Shown here one piece after another: positions 44,627 to 56,704 of a stretch of DNA of 64,000 bases. The number at the start of each line of letters is the position of its first letter. Position 1 is the first letter of the stretch. The DNA comes from Castanea sativa (lineage: Eukaryota > Streptophyta > Magnoliopsida > Fagales > Fagaceae): the NCBI RefSeq assembly GCF_040712315.1, contig NC_134018.1, forward strand, positions 1,240,001 to 1,304,000, read 5' to 3'. Below the pieces are notes generated by a model that made no database searches, was not told the DNA's origin, and worked only from the letters and a program-made list of their open reading frames with translations. The position numbers were made by a program, and so were the translations under genes.

Positions 44627-45895
44627 TTATTAAAGAAGTCAAGCTTAAGCAAGACAAAGCTGGGATTTTATACCAACATCTTTATATAAATCTTTAGCTT
44701 TTTTTTTTTTTTAAATGGAAATATAAATCATTAGCTTAGATTGTAAATAGTCATAACCTTATACAACTTTGACTTGTAGACTTGGATTGCATATCCTTTT
44801 AAGCCAGGTACTTATACTATGCAACGCTATTTGTTGCTTAATTGATTTTTTTTTTTTTTTATTTAGAAAAAAAAAATGATTCACAATCTAACCTATTAAT
44901 TGAAGGAAATATTTTTAATATTTTATATTGTTTTCTCTTTTCTAGTGAAATTAGACTTTTATTTCCCTTTCCCTAGTTGAATTAGGACTTTATTTATTTT
45001 TTGTATCTTAAGTAGAAGTATGTTTATTATTTCTTTACCTAAAAGGAGTAGGAAAAGTACTATTCCTATAAATACACTATATAGGGAGGTGGTGGATTAT
45101 TATTATGTTGTTATTAATAAAAGTTTATTTGAGAGGGTTTTTATTTATTTATTTTATTTTTAGTACTGGCCTAGTGTTTTTGTAGAACTTAGGTTTTGTA
45201 GAAGAGTTGTAGACTTGTAGTAATTATGTGTTATAAATTCTATTTCTATACGCCTAGGCTACATTAGTAATATAGAATTTAAAATCTACAATGTCCGTTA
45301 TATAATGATTACTCTTTACCATTAAGTTAAAAAACCAATAAGTTTCATCTTAGTATAGGTAGGATTTGAACCCAAGTTACTTATTCCACAACAAAAAAAT
45401 TTACTAGTTGAATTAATTGTAACCACCTCAAATTTAAAATTAAATTTTGGAGAATTTGCTCTAGCTGTGGGGTACTAATGAATGACGTCATTCCCTTTAA
45501 TTTAGTTTATGTTTTTTTTCCCTCTAATTTAGTTTTTTTTTTTTAATTTAAAATTTAACATTTTTGTGAAATTAAGAAATTTAAAAAATAAAAAATAAAT
45601 ATTAACTAATGACCAAAACGGTGTGGTTTTGGTAAGTTGATGGCAACAACTAACAAAACACTAATAGAAGAATCAATTAGGAAAGAATAAAACCTAGATG
45701 ACTGAAATGAAAAAAGAGGAAACTTAGAACCAAATTTTTTTTTTTGAAAGCGAAACTTAGAACCAAATTAAAAGCAATCTATATGTATATCAAATAATAT
45801 GCTCAAGGCCTAATATTACAATAAGAAACAGTATTGATGAAATAAATAGATAAAATAGCAAATACAAATATCAGTTGAGAAAGGAAAAATATTAA
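44627..45895. other. Intergenic; possible old LTR fragment
   Basis: About 44930-45240 looks like an old LTR leader: ttagacttttatttcccttt, a second tcctagttgaattaggac-like string, then cctataaatacac (TATA-like, near 45067) and aataaaag. I find no termini or partner copy. The remainder is AT-rich and empty. Confidence 0.35.
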
Positions 45896-46060
45896 TTAAA
45901 CCTCCAGTTTTTCCAGAAGCTTATCCAATGCCTCAATATCTGCAACATTTTCTATAACAGAAAGTTCTAAATCACCTCCATCATCTTTTTCATCAGCAAG
46001 TGAAAGAGAAGCATAACCTTTCACTGAACTCCGTGCATCAGATGCTTTACTGTCCTTGAC
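45896..46060 (-). CDS. Last exon of an unidentified gene
   Basis: Minus-strand frame of 54 codons plus stop, entered through an AAACTAG acceptor (46061-46067 complement). It reads VKDSKASDARSSVKGYASLS, then an acidic stretch (ADEKDDGGDLELSVIE) and an amphipathic end (ADIEALDKLLEKLEV). The composition is that of a real C-terminus. The neighbouring duplicated segment beginning at 46264 is also in front of it, so another copy may lie just left of base 1. I do not recognise the family, and no upstream exon could be fixed. Confidence 0.5.
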   Translation of the reverse strand, partial: VKDSKASDARSSVKGYASLSLADEKDDGGDLELSVIENVADIEALDKLLEKLEV

Positions 46061-47328
46061 CTAGTTTGTCACAGAGGGAACCCATATTGCTAATTGCAAA
46101 ATTCACAGGAACAGTGGGTAAAATTCAAGCATTATAAAATTGTAAACAGCCATATTACAATAATACTCAGAGTAATGAAAATCTGCTCATCAACAACAAT
46201 AAAGCAACAATAGAGCCTAAATCCCAATATTGCAGAAAGATATGGAGAATTCTATATCTTCATATAAGAAGGAGAAGAAGATTTCCATTTCAAGCCACCA
46301 GAGCTTTGCATAATGTTATCTTCATATGGCTGTTATGCCATCCGTTACTGTTTCAGAAACTGGAGAGGCTGCAAGAATTAAAGGAGTACTTTTGGAGAAT
46401 TTATTACACTCTACTTTGCTTTGAAAGAGCAATGCATTTTTCTCAGGCCAAAAATGTTGGGAACAGAAATCTATTTCCAGTAGGCAGGCCCAACAAAATT
46501 TGGAGCTTAAGGCAAAAATTTTATATGGGCCTCTCTATATGTAATTTTTTTTTTTTTTTTTGAAAAGCTTTATATGTAAGTATTAAATACTAATTAAATT
46601 AAGATTAATTTGATATAAATACAGAAATTGATGAATAATACTAACTAAACTAAGGTCAATTTCATATAGAGGATTGAACATCATAGCTAAATCATAATTA
46701 AATAAATAAAAAACTAAAAAATATATATGTTTTAAAAAAAAAAAAACTTTTACTTGGATATATGACTATGCATAGTTAAGTATAGTTGTAATATAAATTT
46801 TATAATTTTATATATCCTTTTTAAGAGAAAGGGATAGATAGATTTTATTTGGTGTGTGGCTTTGTAGGAGATTAGTTTACAAAAAATAAGGTTTCAAACT
46901 ATTAGAGGAGATTAGTTATCATTGATGATTTATCACATTTGCAGCATTTTTTTTGAAATATTTTTAGAATTTCAATTGGTTTAAATTTCTAGCAGTCTCC
47001 TATCTTGGAAGCCTTGTTAGAAATGAAAAACAAAAATACTAAAGATACAAAAAATGTTCATAATATAATGTGATAATGACTATAATTGATGAATTTCAAC
47101 AACTTACGTTATTTGTGTTTGGATTACTTTTTCATGTGATCGGTGACATGTCAGTTAAACTTATAGTAAATTTTGTGATATTTTTAGAGTCGATCTTAAA
47201 AAGAAGTACCAATTATTTAAAAAATATTATCATTTTATAAAATTTTGGTCCTTTTACTTGGGACAAGGAGATGAACCTTCTTTTAGTAGGGATTTTTTTT
47301 TTTGGTTGTGGGGCCTTAGGCCTAGGCC

Positions 47329-47718
47329 TTGGGCCGGCCTGATTTCCAAGCAAGATAAATGTCGGTTGATGTGTTGTTTGACAACATTGGAGAAAAAAAC
47401 AGTAATGCTTTTTCAGAATGCAGTATACTGAAGAAAATCAAGAAATGTGTGATGGACTGTAATTAACTAAAGCCAAGGTATGTAACTACCAAATTCTGAA
47501 AATTATGGTGTGGTTGAATACCGCTTGGGCTGGCCTGATTTCCAAGCAAGATAAATGTCGGGTGATGTGTTGTTTGACAACATTGGAGAAAAAAACAGTA
47601 ATGCTTTTTTCAGTATGTAGCATACTGAAGAAAATCAAAGAATGTGTGATGGACTATAATTAACTAAAGCCAAGGTATGTAACTACCAAATTCTGAAAAT
47701 TAGGGTGTGTTTGGATAC
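47329..47718. repeat. 195-bp tandem duplication within copy B
   Basis: Two units, from gggccggcctgatttccaag (47331) and gggctggcctgatttccaag (47526), each running through tgtttgacaacattggag to ctaccaaattctgaaaatta. Copy A has the sequence once (about 1025-1215). The first unit ends in ggtgtggttgaataccgctt, which resembles the start of the MITE that follows the second unit. Confidence 0.9.
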
Positions 47719-47904
47719 TGCTTATTTTGCTGAAACTAAAAAATTATTGCTCAAAGTACTGTAAATAAAGGTAAAAGTTAGTTGAAATAATACTGTGGGG
47801 TTATGAGTAGTGCCAAAAAGTACAATGAGACCTATAAATAGTACAAAAATAAACTGAATAGTGAAATAATTTTCATTTTTCATTAACATCCAAACGCACA
47901 CTTA
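47703..47904. mobile_element. MITE (GTGTGTTTGGATA type)
   Basis: Starts GGGTGTGTTTGGATACTGC and ends ACATCCAAACGCACACTTA, inverted with few mismatches. About 200 bp, absent from copy A. Termini of this kind are usual for hAT-type MITEs in plants. Target duplication unclear. Confidence 0.7.
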
Positions 47905-48426
47905 CTATCCAGTTGAGAAAGCAAAAGCAGCTAACATTTCCTTGAGGTGATATGGTTAATACTATGCTACCTTTTAGCCTATTACATATGCAGTAACTAT
48001 CAAGCAAGAATTACCATGAGAGAAAGCAATATCCTGTAATCTGTTGTCATCTCAAAAAGGAGGACTGATTTCTGCTCTCAACAATTTGGGGCCAAAGTGA
48101 AAATTTTAAGTCGGGCTTTTTTATATTTAAATACTAAATAAATAATATTTACTGATTTTTTCTAAATTCATATCCAGATAAATATTTTTTTAGTAAACAT
48201 TTATAATGAGAAAATATTTATAAATATATAAAACACAGTTTATAATTAAAAATTATAGTTTAACTAAAAATAAAATTTGAAGTATAGATTTATAGAACTT
48301 GGTTATTGCAACTTTTTTAATGCTGTGATTACTTTATACTTTAAAGACTAAATTTGTACAAATAAAAATTAATTTATTACGTTGTTCAATAAATTAGTAT
48401 CACTATAATACAAATGAGTGATATAG

Positions 48427-48628
48427 GGTACGTTTGGATACCGTTTATTTTGTTGAAAACTGAAAATTGAAAACAATAATAAAAAAAATTACTATTCACG
48501 CATGGATTACTGTTCATTTTCCTTATTGCACTGTTCATGTCTCATAAACAGTACAAGAGACGCTGGTCAGTTAAAAAAAAAAAATGCAAAACATGGACGG
48601 GGACATGGGATCTAAACGTCCACATAAT
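48427..48628. mobile_element. MITE (GTACGTTTGGATA type)
   Basis: Starts GGGTACGTTTGGATACCG and ends GGATCTAAACGTCCAC. Absent from the same place in copy A (about 1692). It belongs to the same broad class as 47703-47904 but is a different sequence inside. Confidence 0.65.
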
Positions 48629-48926
48629 ATGCATCAAATTATCCATTGATGTGATAGCTTATAATAATTGATAAAGTAAAAGTAAAAGAGACAATGCATG
48701 TAGAGTGAGTGGGTTAGTGTCTTTTGTGATGGTGTGTGGGCATGTGGATGTGGTGTGCTACAGTACTAATATGCTATGTGCAGTGTGTAGTGTGCAGTGC
48801 AATCAACAATGTGCTATCCTATCAGCTGTGCAACGGCCAGTGTGCAGATTAAAAAAAATTGAAATATTGAATAAAAAATCAACAATTATCACAAACTAGT
48901 ACTCTTCAATCTGCATGAAAATTTCG

Positions 48927-48966
<40 letters not shown>

Positions 48967-49397
48967 GGTTACCTCAGATTGCTATGCCCACACACGGCAC
49001 ATCGTCCACCACTGTGAAGGTAGTGAAGCTATTGCAAAGAATGATTGAATGAAAGCAGCTTATAAAAAAAAAAAAAAAAAATTCAAGGATGCAAGATAAA
49101 GAAAAAAAAGGCGAGAATATAGATGGAGAGATAGAGAGATTTTTTCTTCTGTCTTTTGTTTTAGAAATCTATAATCTTTTTTAGCATATTTCAAGACATT
49201 TACATTATATTATTAATGATTTTTTCTGGTATTAATTTTGAATTTGTCTACTATGATTTAATTTTGTTAGCCAAATTTTGACTATTTTTGTTTTTTGTTT
49301 TTTTTTTTTCCCTTTTTAATCTTTTGTATTTTAGGATACAATGGGGTCTTTTTTATGCATTCTATTGACCAAAAAAAGTACTTAAAATATATAGATA

Positions 49398-49431
<34 letters not shown>

Positions 49432-49586
49432 AGATAAATATGGTATATATATATATATTATACAAGCAGGGGCCTTCTTTTATTTGGGGGCCTTAGGCAA
49501 TTGTATCACTTGCTTATATTGCTTAGTCGGTCCTGAGAGTAGAGCAAGAAAAGTGGGATAAAAAATTCGGACTCATATATAGATTA

Positions 49587-49954
49587 GGGTAAATTGCAAA
49601 TTACACTGCTAAAGTTTGAGGGTGATTGGATTTTACACCCTGAAGTTTTAAAATTTGGATTTTACCTCATGACGTTTCAAAACTTGGATTTTGCCCCCCT
49701 AAAGTTTAGGGTTATTTGGATTTTACTCCCCCAAATTTTGAAACTTTAGGATGTAAAATCCAAACACCCCAAAACTTTAGGGAGTAAAATCCAAATACTT
49801 CTAAAATATATGGGGTAAAATCCAAATTCTAAAACATTAGGATTTAAAATCTAAATATCACCAAACTTTAGAGGGGTAAAATCCAAATTCTAAAATTTCA
49901 GGGTGTAAAATTCAATCACCTCCAAATTTTAGGGGTGTAATTTGCAATTTACCC
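49587..49954. mobile_element. Foldback element made of short alternating repeats
   Basis: Ends GGGTAAATTGCAAATTACAC and its complement (gtgtaatttgcaatttaccc). The 368-bp body is a series of short units alternating between ttggattttac and gtaaaatccaa strings, so many hairpins are possible. Absent from copy A, where gattataagaact is uninterrupted. Here gatta lies left of the element (49582-49586) and again at 49959. Confidence 0.75.
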
Positions 49955-51058
49955 TTAGGATTATAAGAACTAGGGTAACGTGTACATGAGCTTATAATGT
50001 AATTGGTATGTTGGGCCAATAATTAACAAAAAAACTTTATATAAATATTAAGTGAAACTACATTATTGATATCTGACGTTTACCTTATGAGTGCAATTGG
50101 TTTATCAAGTTTTAATTGGACACTATTAGTCTCTCAAGTTTTAAAAATGAGCGATATTAGTCTTTATGTTAACAACTATTAGTGATGTTTGCTCATGTAA
50201 CTAATGATGTGACATTCTTTTTAATGAAAAAAATATAAAAATTATTTTACAAATAGAAAGCCATTAAATCATCTGAAATCCACGATTTGATAACTAATTT
50301 GCAATAAGAGAGAGAATAAAAAAATGAGGTTTTTTAGGTGTGGCCTAAGAGTTTTCAACCCAAACTCACCAAAACATTATCTCCTCAAGAATTAATTTTC
50401 TAATATAGTTTAATGAAATTGATTGATTTAAGGCAAAACAAAACTAGTGAATTAATTCACAGGAAATTCTAAGCATTTAATGTACTCAAAGTTTATGCTA
50501 AATCAAAGAACTATACATAACTAAACACTCTTAAAAATTTAATTCTTGAACATTACAACAAGAAAAGAAAAAAAGGAAACGCAATAATAAAACCAAATCC
50601 GAATAGGAATTTGAGATTAATTCTAACAAATTGGCATAGTTATAATTCATTCATGAAAATGAATTGTGTGACATATAATGCAAAGATAAAATGATTTAAT
50701 TATTTTTTTTTGTCTTTTGTCGAATTTTAAAGATAATTATGATATTTTGCTAGTCCCTCAACTCAAACCATTTCCTTTCCTAGACCCCAAAATACTTTGT
50801 GTATGGAAAAGTGTCACTAAACTACTTTTGTTGAATTTGACATTACCTATAATTAAACCAAATCAATAATACAAGACATCATGGGCCACAAAATTACAAA
50901 TGTCCACATGCCAAGAATTTGGTTAAGAATGGAAAAATGAGGTTATTTAGGTGAGCCCTAAGAGTTTTCTCCCTAAACTCACCAAAACATTATCTCATCC
51001 AAACATTATTGCCTCAAGAATTAATTTTCTAAAATAGTTTAATGAAATTGATTGATTT

Positions 51059-52120
51059 TGTAAAGTTGTGATTTCCAACTAGCCTTTTTGGATTTAATTC
51101 TGTGTCAAATTTGATTGTATTTTCTTCAATCATTTCCTTGTATTTATGTGGGTTTATTTGTAAGGGATGAGTGTGAGAGATTGGTGAAGAATTAAGCTTC
51201 AAAGAAGTATTAGTGCAATTCGCGACTAGCTTGCGAGAAGCTCACGAGAAGAGTAACTCGCAAAAGGCCACATGTGAAGCACATGACTAGAAGCTGAAGA
51301 GTCCTGCCAGGTTGTCGAATTCGCAAGTACTTCATGAGAAAGGCCATCTCGCGAGGTATCCATGAAACTCTTTGTTTGGCAAAAAGAAAAAGTGTTTTAC
51401 CAAATTCTTTACCCACACTATATATACCCTCATTGCCCATGAAATGTAAGGAGTGCTTTTCAGAGAGAAAACCCTAGCAAAAACACTTGAGAGTTAGAGA
51501 TTATTATACTCACAATCATCTACACATTTTCTCTCGGTTTTCCTATACTCCTACCTCTCCATCTCTACATCATTGAGAGGTTCTTAGCCCAAACACTTAC
51601 CTCACCCAATCTGAGTATCGAGTCAAGTTTTGGTGCCTTTGGGAAGCATTGGAAGGAGCCATTTGGTGGCGGATGCAATCGGGCTAAATTGCAAGATTTG
51701 AAAATCTAGTGAAGACAAGATTTCGAGAAGTCTGTTGGTAGCAGGAGCCTGGACAGCTCAAGTACATGGGGTAGAGTAGGAAGGGAAGGTCTTTTGTTAT
51801 TCGTGTACTTAAACTTTATTCACTAGTGGATCGATTTCGACTTGGAGGGCTGCAGAGAGGATTTTCCTTGAGTTCTTCAGTTTCCTTTTCGATAACACGT
51901 CTTGGTGTTATCTTGTCTTTGCATCTCTCTTCCCTACTCTATAAGCTTTACTTTTATTGTTCATTGTGGTTAAATATGGCTTAAAGTAGTGTTATCATTT
52001 TATTGTGCATATTTACTTTTGTTTCACACGTTGTAAAGTAAGAGTAAAAGAAATCTGGCCATAATTTTAAAATTAGGGTCCAAATAAGCATTAGTGTATT
52101 CACACTAATTTGTGCTTTCA
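51059..52120. mobile_element. Solo LTR, 1062 bp
   Basis: Starts TGTAAAGTTG, ends TGCTTTCA, flanked by exact GATTT duplications (51054-51058, 52121-52125). Other array units have the uninterrupted site (attgatttaaggc). A TATA box ctatatata lies at 51419-51427. There is no internal region, so it arose by recombination between the two LTRs of a former element. Superfamily cannot be told from the LTR alone. TG/CA orientation leaves strand open; the TATA suggests plus. Confidence 0.9.
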
Positions 52121-52856
52121 GATTTAAGGCAAAACAAAACTAGTGAATTAATTCACAGGAAATTCTAAGCGTTTAGTGGACTCGAAGTTTACACTAAATC
52201 AAAGGATATATATATATATATAACTAAACACTCTTAGAAAATTAATTCTTGAATATTAAAAAAAAAAACAAAGGAACACCAATAATAAAACCAAATCCAA
52301 ATAGAAATTTGAGATCAATTCTAACAAACCAGCATTGCTTATAATTCCTTCATGTAAAAGAATCATATGACATATAATGTAAAGATAAAATGATTTAATT
52401 ATTTTTTATTATCTTTGTTGAATTTTTTTTGGTAATTCGAATATGTTGCTAGATCCACAGCTCAAACTATTTCCCTTCCTAGACCCCCATATACTTTGTG
52501 TATTGGAAAGTGTCATTAAATTATAAGGGTCTTGGCTTTTTTGTTGAATTAGACATTATCTATCATTAAACCAAATCAATAATACAAGACATTATGGGCC
52601 ACAAAATTACAAATTTCCACATGCCAAGAATTTGATTAAGAATGGAAAAATTAGGTTATTTAGGTGAGGCCTAAGAGTTTTCTCCCCGAACTCACCAAAA
52701 CATTATCTCAAGAATTAATTTTCTATAATAGTTTAATGAATTTGATTGATTTAAGGCAAAACAAAACTAGTGAATTAATTCACAAGAAATTCTAAGCATT
52801 TAATGTACTTGAAGTTTAGGCTAAATCAAAGAATTATACATAACTAAACACTCTTA

Positions 52857-53599
52857 TGTGGTGTTTGGTACGTGGTAATGTTTTAGGATTCCCAAGAATG
52901 TTTAAAGATTCCCATGTTTGGTTGCAAATCACGCAAAGGAATTAGATGCCAGGGGAATTTGGATTCCCCCTTTCAGTAGGAATGTGGATTCCCTTTAAAA
53001 CAGGCGGGTATCCAGATTTCCAAGCTTAAAGGAAATTGTATTTTTTTATAAATTTACAATTTTAACCCTTTTTTCTTATCGTTTAAGAAATTAAGATAAA
53101 ATATAAAACAAATAATCAATATCTTTTCCTTTGTATTTATCTTTTCCCGCCAAAATAACATAAACGGGATAGAGAACTCTCTTGATATATTCTTTAACAA
53201 AGTTCTATTTAGGTTTTACGTGTGGAAAAAAAAAGTTTGAAGGGGACCCTCCATTATTGCTAAGTATTCATTTTTGCTGTTGTGTGTGTGTTGCTCAACA
53301 AATTATGAATAGTGTATATTTTGTTTTTTATTATTTATGTAGAGGAAGATTTTTTTTTAAAGGACTTGGTAGTTTACATTCAAATTGAAGGATAAAATAG
53401 GAAAAAAATAATAATTCATTTAAGATTCATAGGAATAAACCAAACATTATTATCTCACAATCCTAAGAATCTTAAGAGATTCCCAATGAAACCAAACATA
53501 GGAATTGTTACATTCTTAGGTATCCAAATTGCAAGGAATCACGTTCTTAAGAACTTAGATGCTAGGGGTAATGTGGATTCTCCCATACCAAATGCCACA
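52857..53599. mobile_element. Tourist-like (PIF/Harbinger-type) MITE
   Basis: 743 bp with ends TGTGGTGTTTGGTACG and CATACCAAATGCCACA, inverted with few mismatches, flanked by TTA on both sides (52854-52856, 53600-53602), the 3-bp duplication of PIF/Harbinger elements. Other array units show the empty site (cactcttagaaaa). Noncoding. Confidence 0.85.
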
Positions 53600-56500
53600 T
53601 TAGAAAATTAATTCTTGAACATTAAAAAAAAAAAAAGGAAACCCAATAATAAAACCAAACCCAAATAGAAATTTGAGATCAATTCTAACAAACCGGCATA
53701 CCTATAACTCCTTCATGAAAATGAATCATGTGACATATAATGCAAAGATGAAGTGATTTAATTATTTTTTATTTCTTTTGTGGAATTTTTTAAAGAAAAT
53801 TACTATATGTTGCTAGTCCCGTAGCTTAAACCATTTCCCTTCCTAGACCCCAAAATACTTTGTGTATGGGAAGGTGACACTAAACTAATTTTGTTGAATT
53901 AGACATTATCAATTATTAAACCAAATCAATAATAAAAGACACCATGGGCCACAAAATTACCAATTCCCTCATGCCAAGAATTTGGTTAAAAATGGAAAAA
54001 TGAGGTTATTTAGGTGAGGCCTAAGAGTTTCTCCATGAACTCATCAAAACATTATCTCCTCAAGAATTAATTTTACAAGATAGTTTATATTGATTTAGGT
54101 CAAAACAAAACTAGTGAATTAATTCACAGGAAATTCTAAGTATTTAACGTACTTGAAGTGTACGCTAAATCAAAGAATTATACATAACTAAACACTCTTA
54201 ACAAATTAATTCTTGAACATTAAAAAAAAAAAAAAAAGACAAAGGAAACCCGATAATAAAACCAAATCCAAATAGAAATTTGAGATCAATTCTAACAAAT
54301 CAGCATTGCCTATAATTACTTCAGGAAAATGAATCATGTGACATATAATGCAAAGATGAAGTGATTTAATTATTTTTTATTTCTTTTGTGGAATTGTTTT
54401 TTTAGAAAATTACTATATGTTGCTAGTCCCATAGCTCAAACCATTTCCCTTCCTAGCCCCAAAATACATTGTGTATAGGAAGGTGTCACTAAACTAATTT
54501 TGTTGAATTAGACATTATCAATCATTAAACCAATTCAATAATAAAAGACATCATGGGCCACAAAATTACCAATTTCCTCATGCCAAGAATTTGGATAAGA
54601 ATGGAAAAATGAGTTTATTTAGGTGAGGCCTAAGAGTTTTCTCCATGAACTCACCAAAACACTATCTCCTTAAGAATTAATTTTCCAAGATAGTTTAATG
54701 AAATTGATTGATTTAAGTCAAAATAAAACTAGTGAATTAATTCACAAGAAATTCTAAGCATTTAACGCACTCGAAGTATACGCTAAATCAAAGAATTATA
54801 CATAACTAAACACTCTTAGAAAATTAATTCTTCAACGTTAAAAAAAAAAAAAAAACAAACAAAGGAAACCCAATAATAAAATCAAATCCAAATAGAAATT
54901 TGAGATCATTTCTAACAAACTGGCATTGCCTATAATTCCTTCATGAAAATGAATCATGTGACATATAATGCAAAGATGAAGTGATTTTTAACTTTTTTTT
55001 GTTTCTTTTGTTGACTTATTTTTTTAGATAATTACTATATGTTGCTAGTCCTGCAGCTCAAACCATTTCCCTTAGTAGACCCCCAAGTACTTTGTGTATT
55101 GGAAAATGTCACTAAACTATAAGACTCTTGGCACTTATTAAATTAGATATTATCTATTATTAAACCAAATCAATATTACAAGACATCATGGGCCACAAAA
55201 TTACAAATTTCTGCATGCCAAGAATTTGGTTGAGAATGGAAAAATGAGGTTATTTAGGTGAGCCCTAAGAGTTTTCTTCTTGAACTCACCAAAACATTAT
55301 CGCCTCAAGAATTAATTTTCTTAGATATTTTAAAAAAATTGATTGATTTAAAGCAAAAAAAAAAAAAAAAAACTAGTGAATTAATTCACAGGAAATTCTA
55401 AGCATTTAACATACTCAAAGTTTAAGCTAAATCAAACAAATATATTTAACTAAACACTCTTAGAAAACTCATTCTTGAACATTAAAAAAAACAAAGGAAA
55501 CCCAAGAATAAAACCAAATACAAATACAAATTTGAGATCAATTCTAACAAAATGGCATTGCCTATAATTCCTTCATGAAAATGAATCATGTGACATATAA
55601 TGTAAAGATTAAATGATTTAATTATTTTTTATTAGCTTTGTTGAATATTTTTTAGTTAATTCCAATATGTTGCTAATCCCACAACTCAAACCATTTTCCT
55701 CCCTAGACCCCCTTGGACTTTATGTATTGGAAAGTGTCATTAAATTATATGGCTCTTGGCTCTTGGCTCTTTTGCTGAATTTGACATTATCTATCATTAA
55801 ACCAAATCAATAATACAAGACATTATGGGCCACAAAATTACAAATTTCCACATGCCAAGAATTTGGTTAAGAATGGGAAAATCAAGTTATTTAGGGGAGG
55901 CCTAAGAGTTTTCTCCCTGAACTCACCAAAATATTATCTCACCAAAACTTTATCTCCTCAAGAATTAATTTTCTAATATAGTTTAATGAAATTGATTGAT
56001 TTAAGGCAAAACAAAACTAGTGAATTAATTCACAGGAAATTCTAAGCATTTAATGTACTCGAAGTTTACACTAAATCAAAAAATTATATATAAATAAACA
56101 CTTTTAGAAAATTAATTCTGGAATATTGAAAAAAAAAATGGAAACCCAATAAAAAACCAAATCCAAATAGAAATTTGAGATCAATTCTAACAAACCAGCG
56201 TAGCCCATTATAAAAATGAATCATGTGACATATAATGCAAAGATGAAATGATTTAATTATTTTTTATTTCTTGTGTGGATTTTTTTTAGATAATTACTAT
56301 ATGTTGCTAGTCCCGCAGCTCAAACCATTTCCCTTCCTAGACCCCAAAATACTTTGTGTATGGGAAAGTGTCAGTAAACTACTTTTGTTGAATTAGACAT
56401 TATCTATCAATAAATTAAATCAATAATACAAGACATCATGGGCCACAAAATTACAAATTTCCACATGCCAAGAATTTGGTTAAGAATGGAAAAATGAGTT

Positions 56501-56704
56501 TATTTATGTGAGGCCTAAGAGTTTTCTCCCCGAACTCACCAAAACGTTATCTCCTCAAGAATTAATTTTCTAAGATAGTTTAATGAAATTTATTGATTTA
56601 AGGCAAAACAAAACTAGTTAATTAATTCACAGGAAATTCTAAACATTTAACGTACTCGAAGTTTACACTAAATCAAAGAATTATATATAAGTAAACACTC
56701 TTAG

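Larger units (their letters stand above)
46264..50325. repeat. Segmental duplication, copy B
   Basis: Collinear with 1-4905 (copy A). Relative to copy A it lacks the insertions at 1851 and 4005, and carries its own: a 195-bp tandem duplication (47329-47718), MITEs at about 47703-47904 and 48427-48628, and a foldback at 49587-49954. No gene beyond possible fragments near the left edge. Confidence 0.9.
50326..56704. repeat. Tandem array of ~620-bp units, seven copies
   Basis: Landmark aaggaaacccaataataaaa (or close) falls at about 50572, 52266, 53634, 54243, 54860, 55493 and 56139. After removing the two insertions, spacing is 609-646 bp. Each unit runs from ttaattcttgaacatt through catgtgacatataatg, ccatgccaag-type and gatttaaggcaaaac blocks to taactaaacactctta. 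No coding frame is conserved between units. Length differences come mainly from A runs. Confidence 0.9.

Noticed and set aside
49295..49561. 88-codon frame with a Tyr-Ile run
   Set aside because: Translation of a TA microsatellite.
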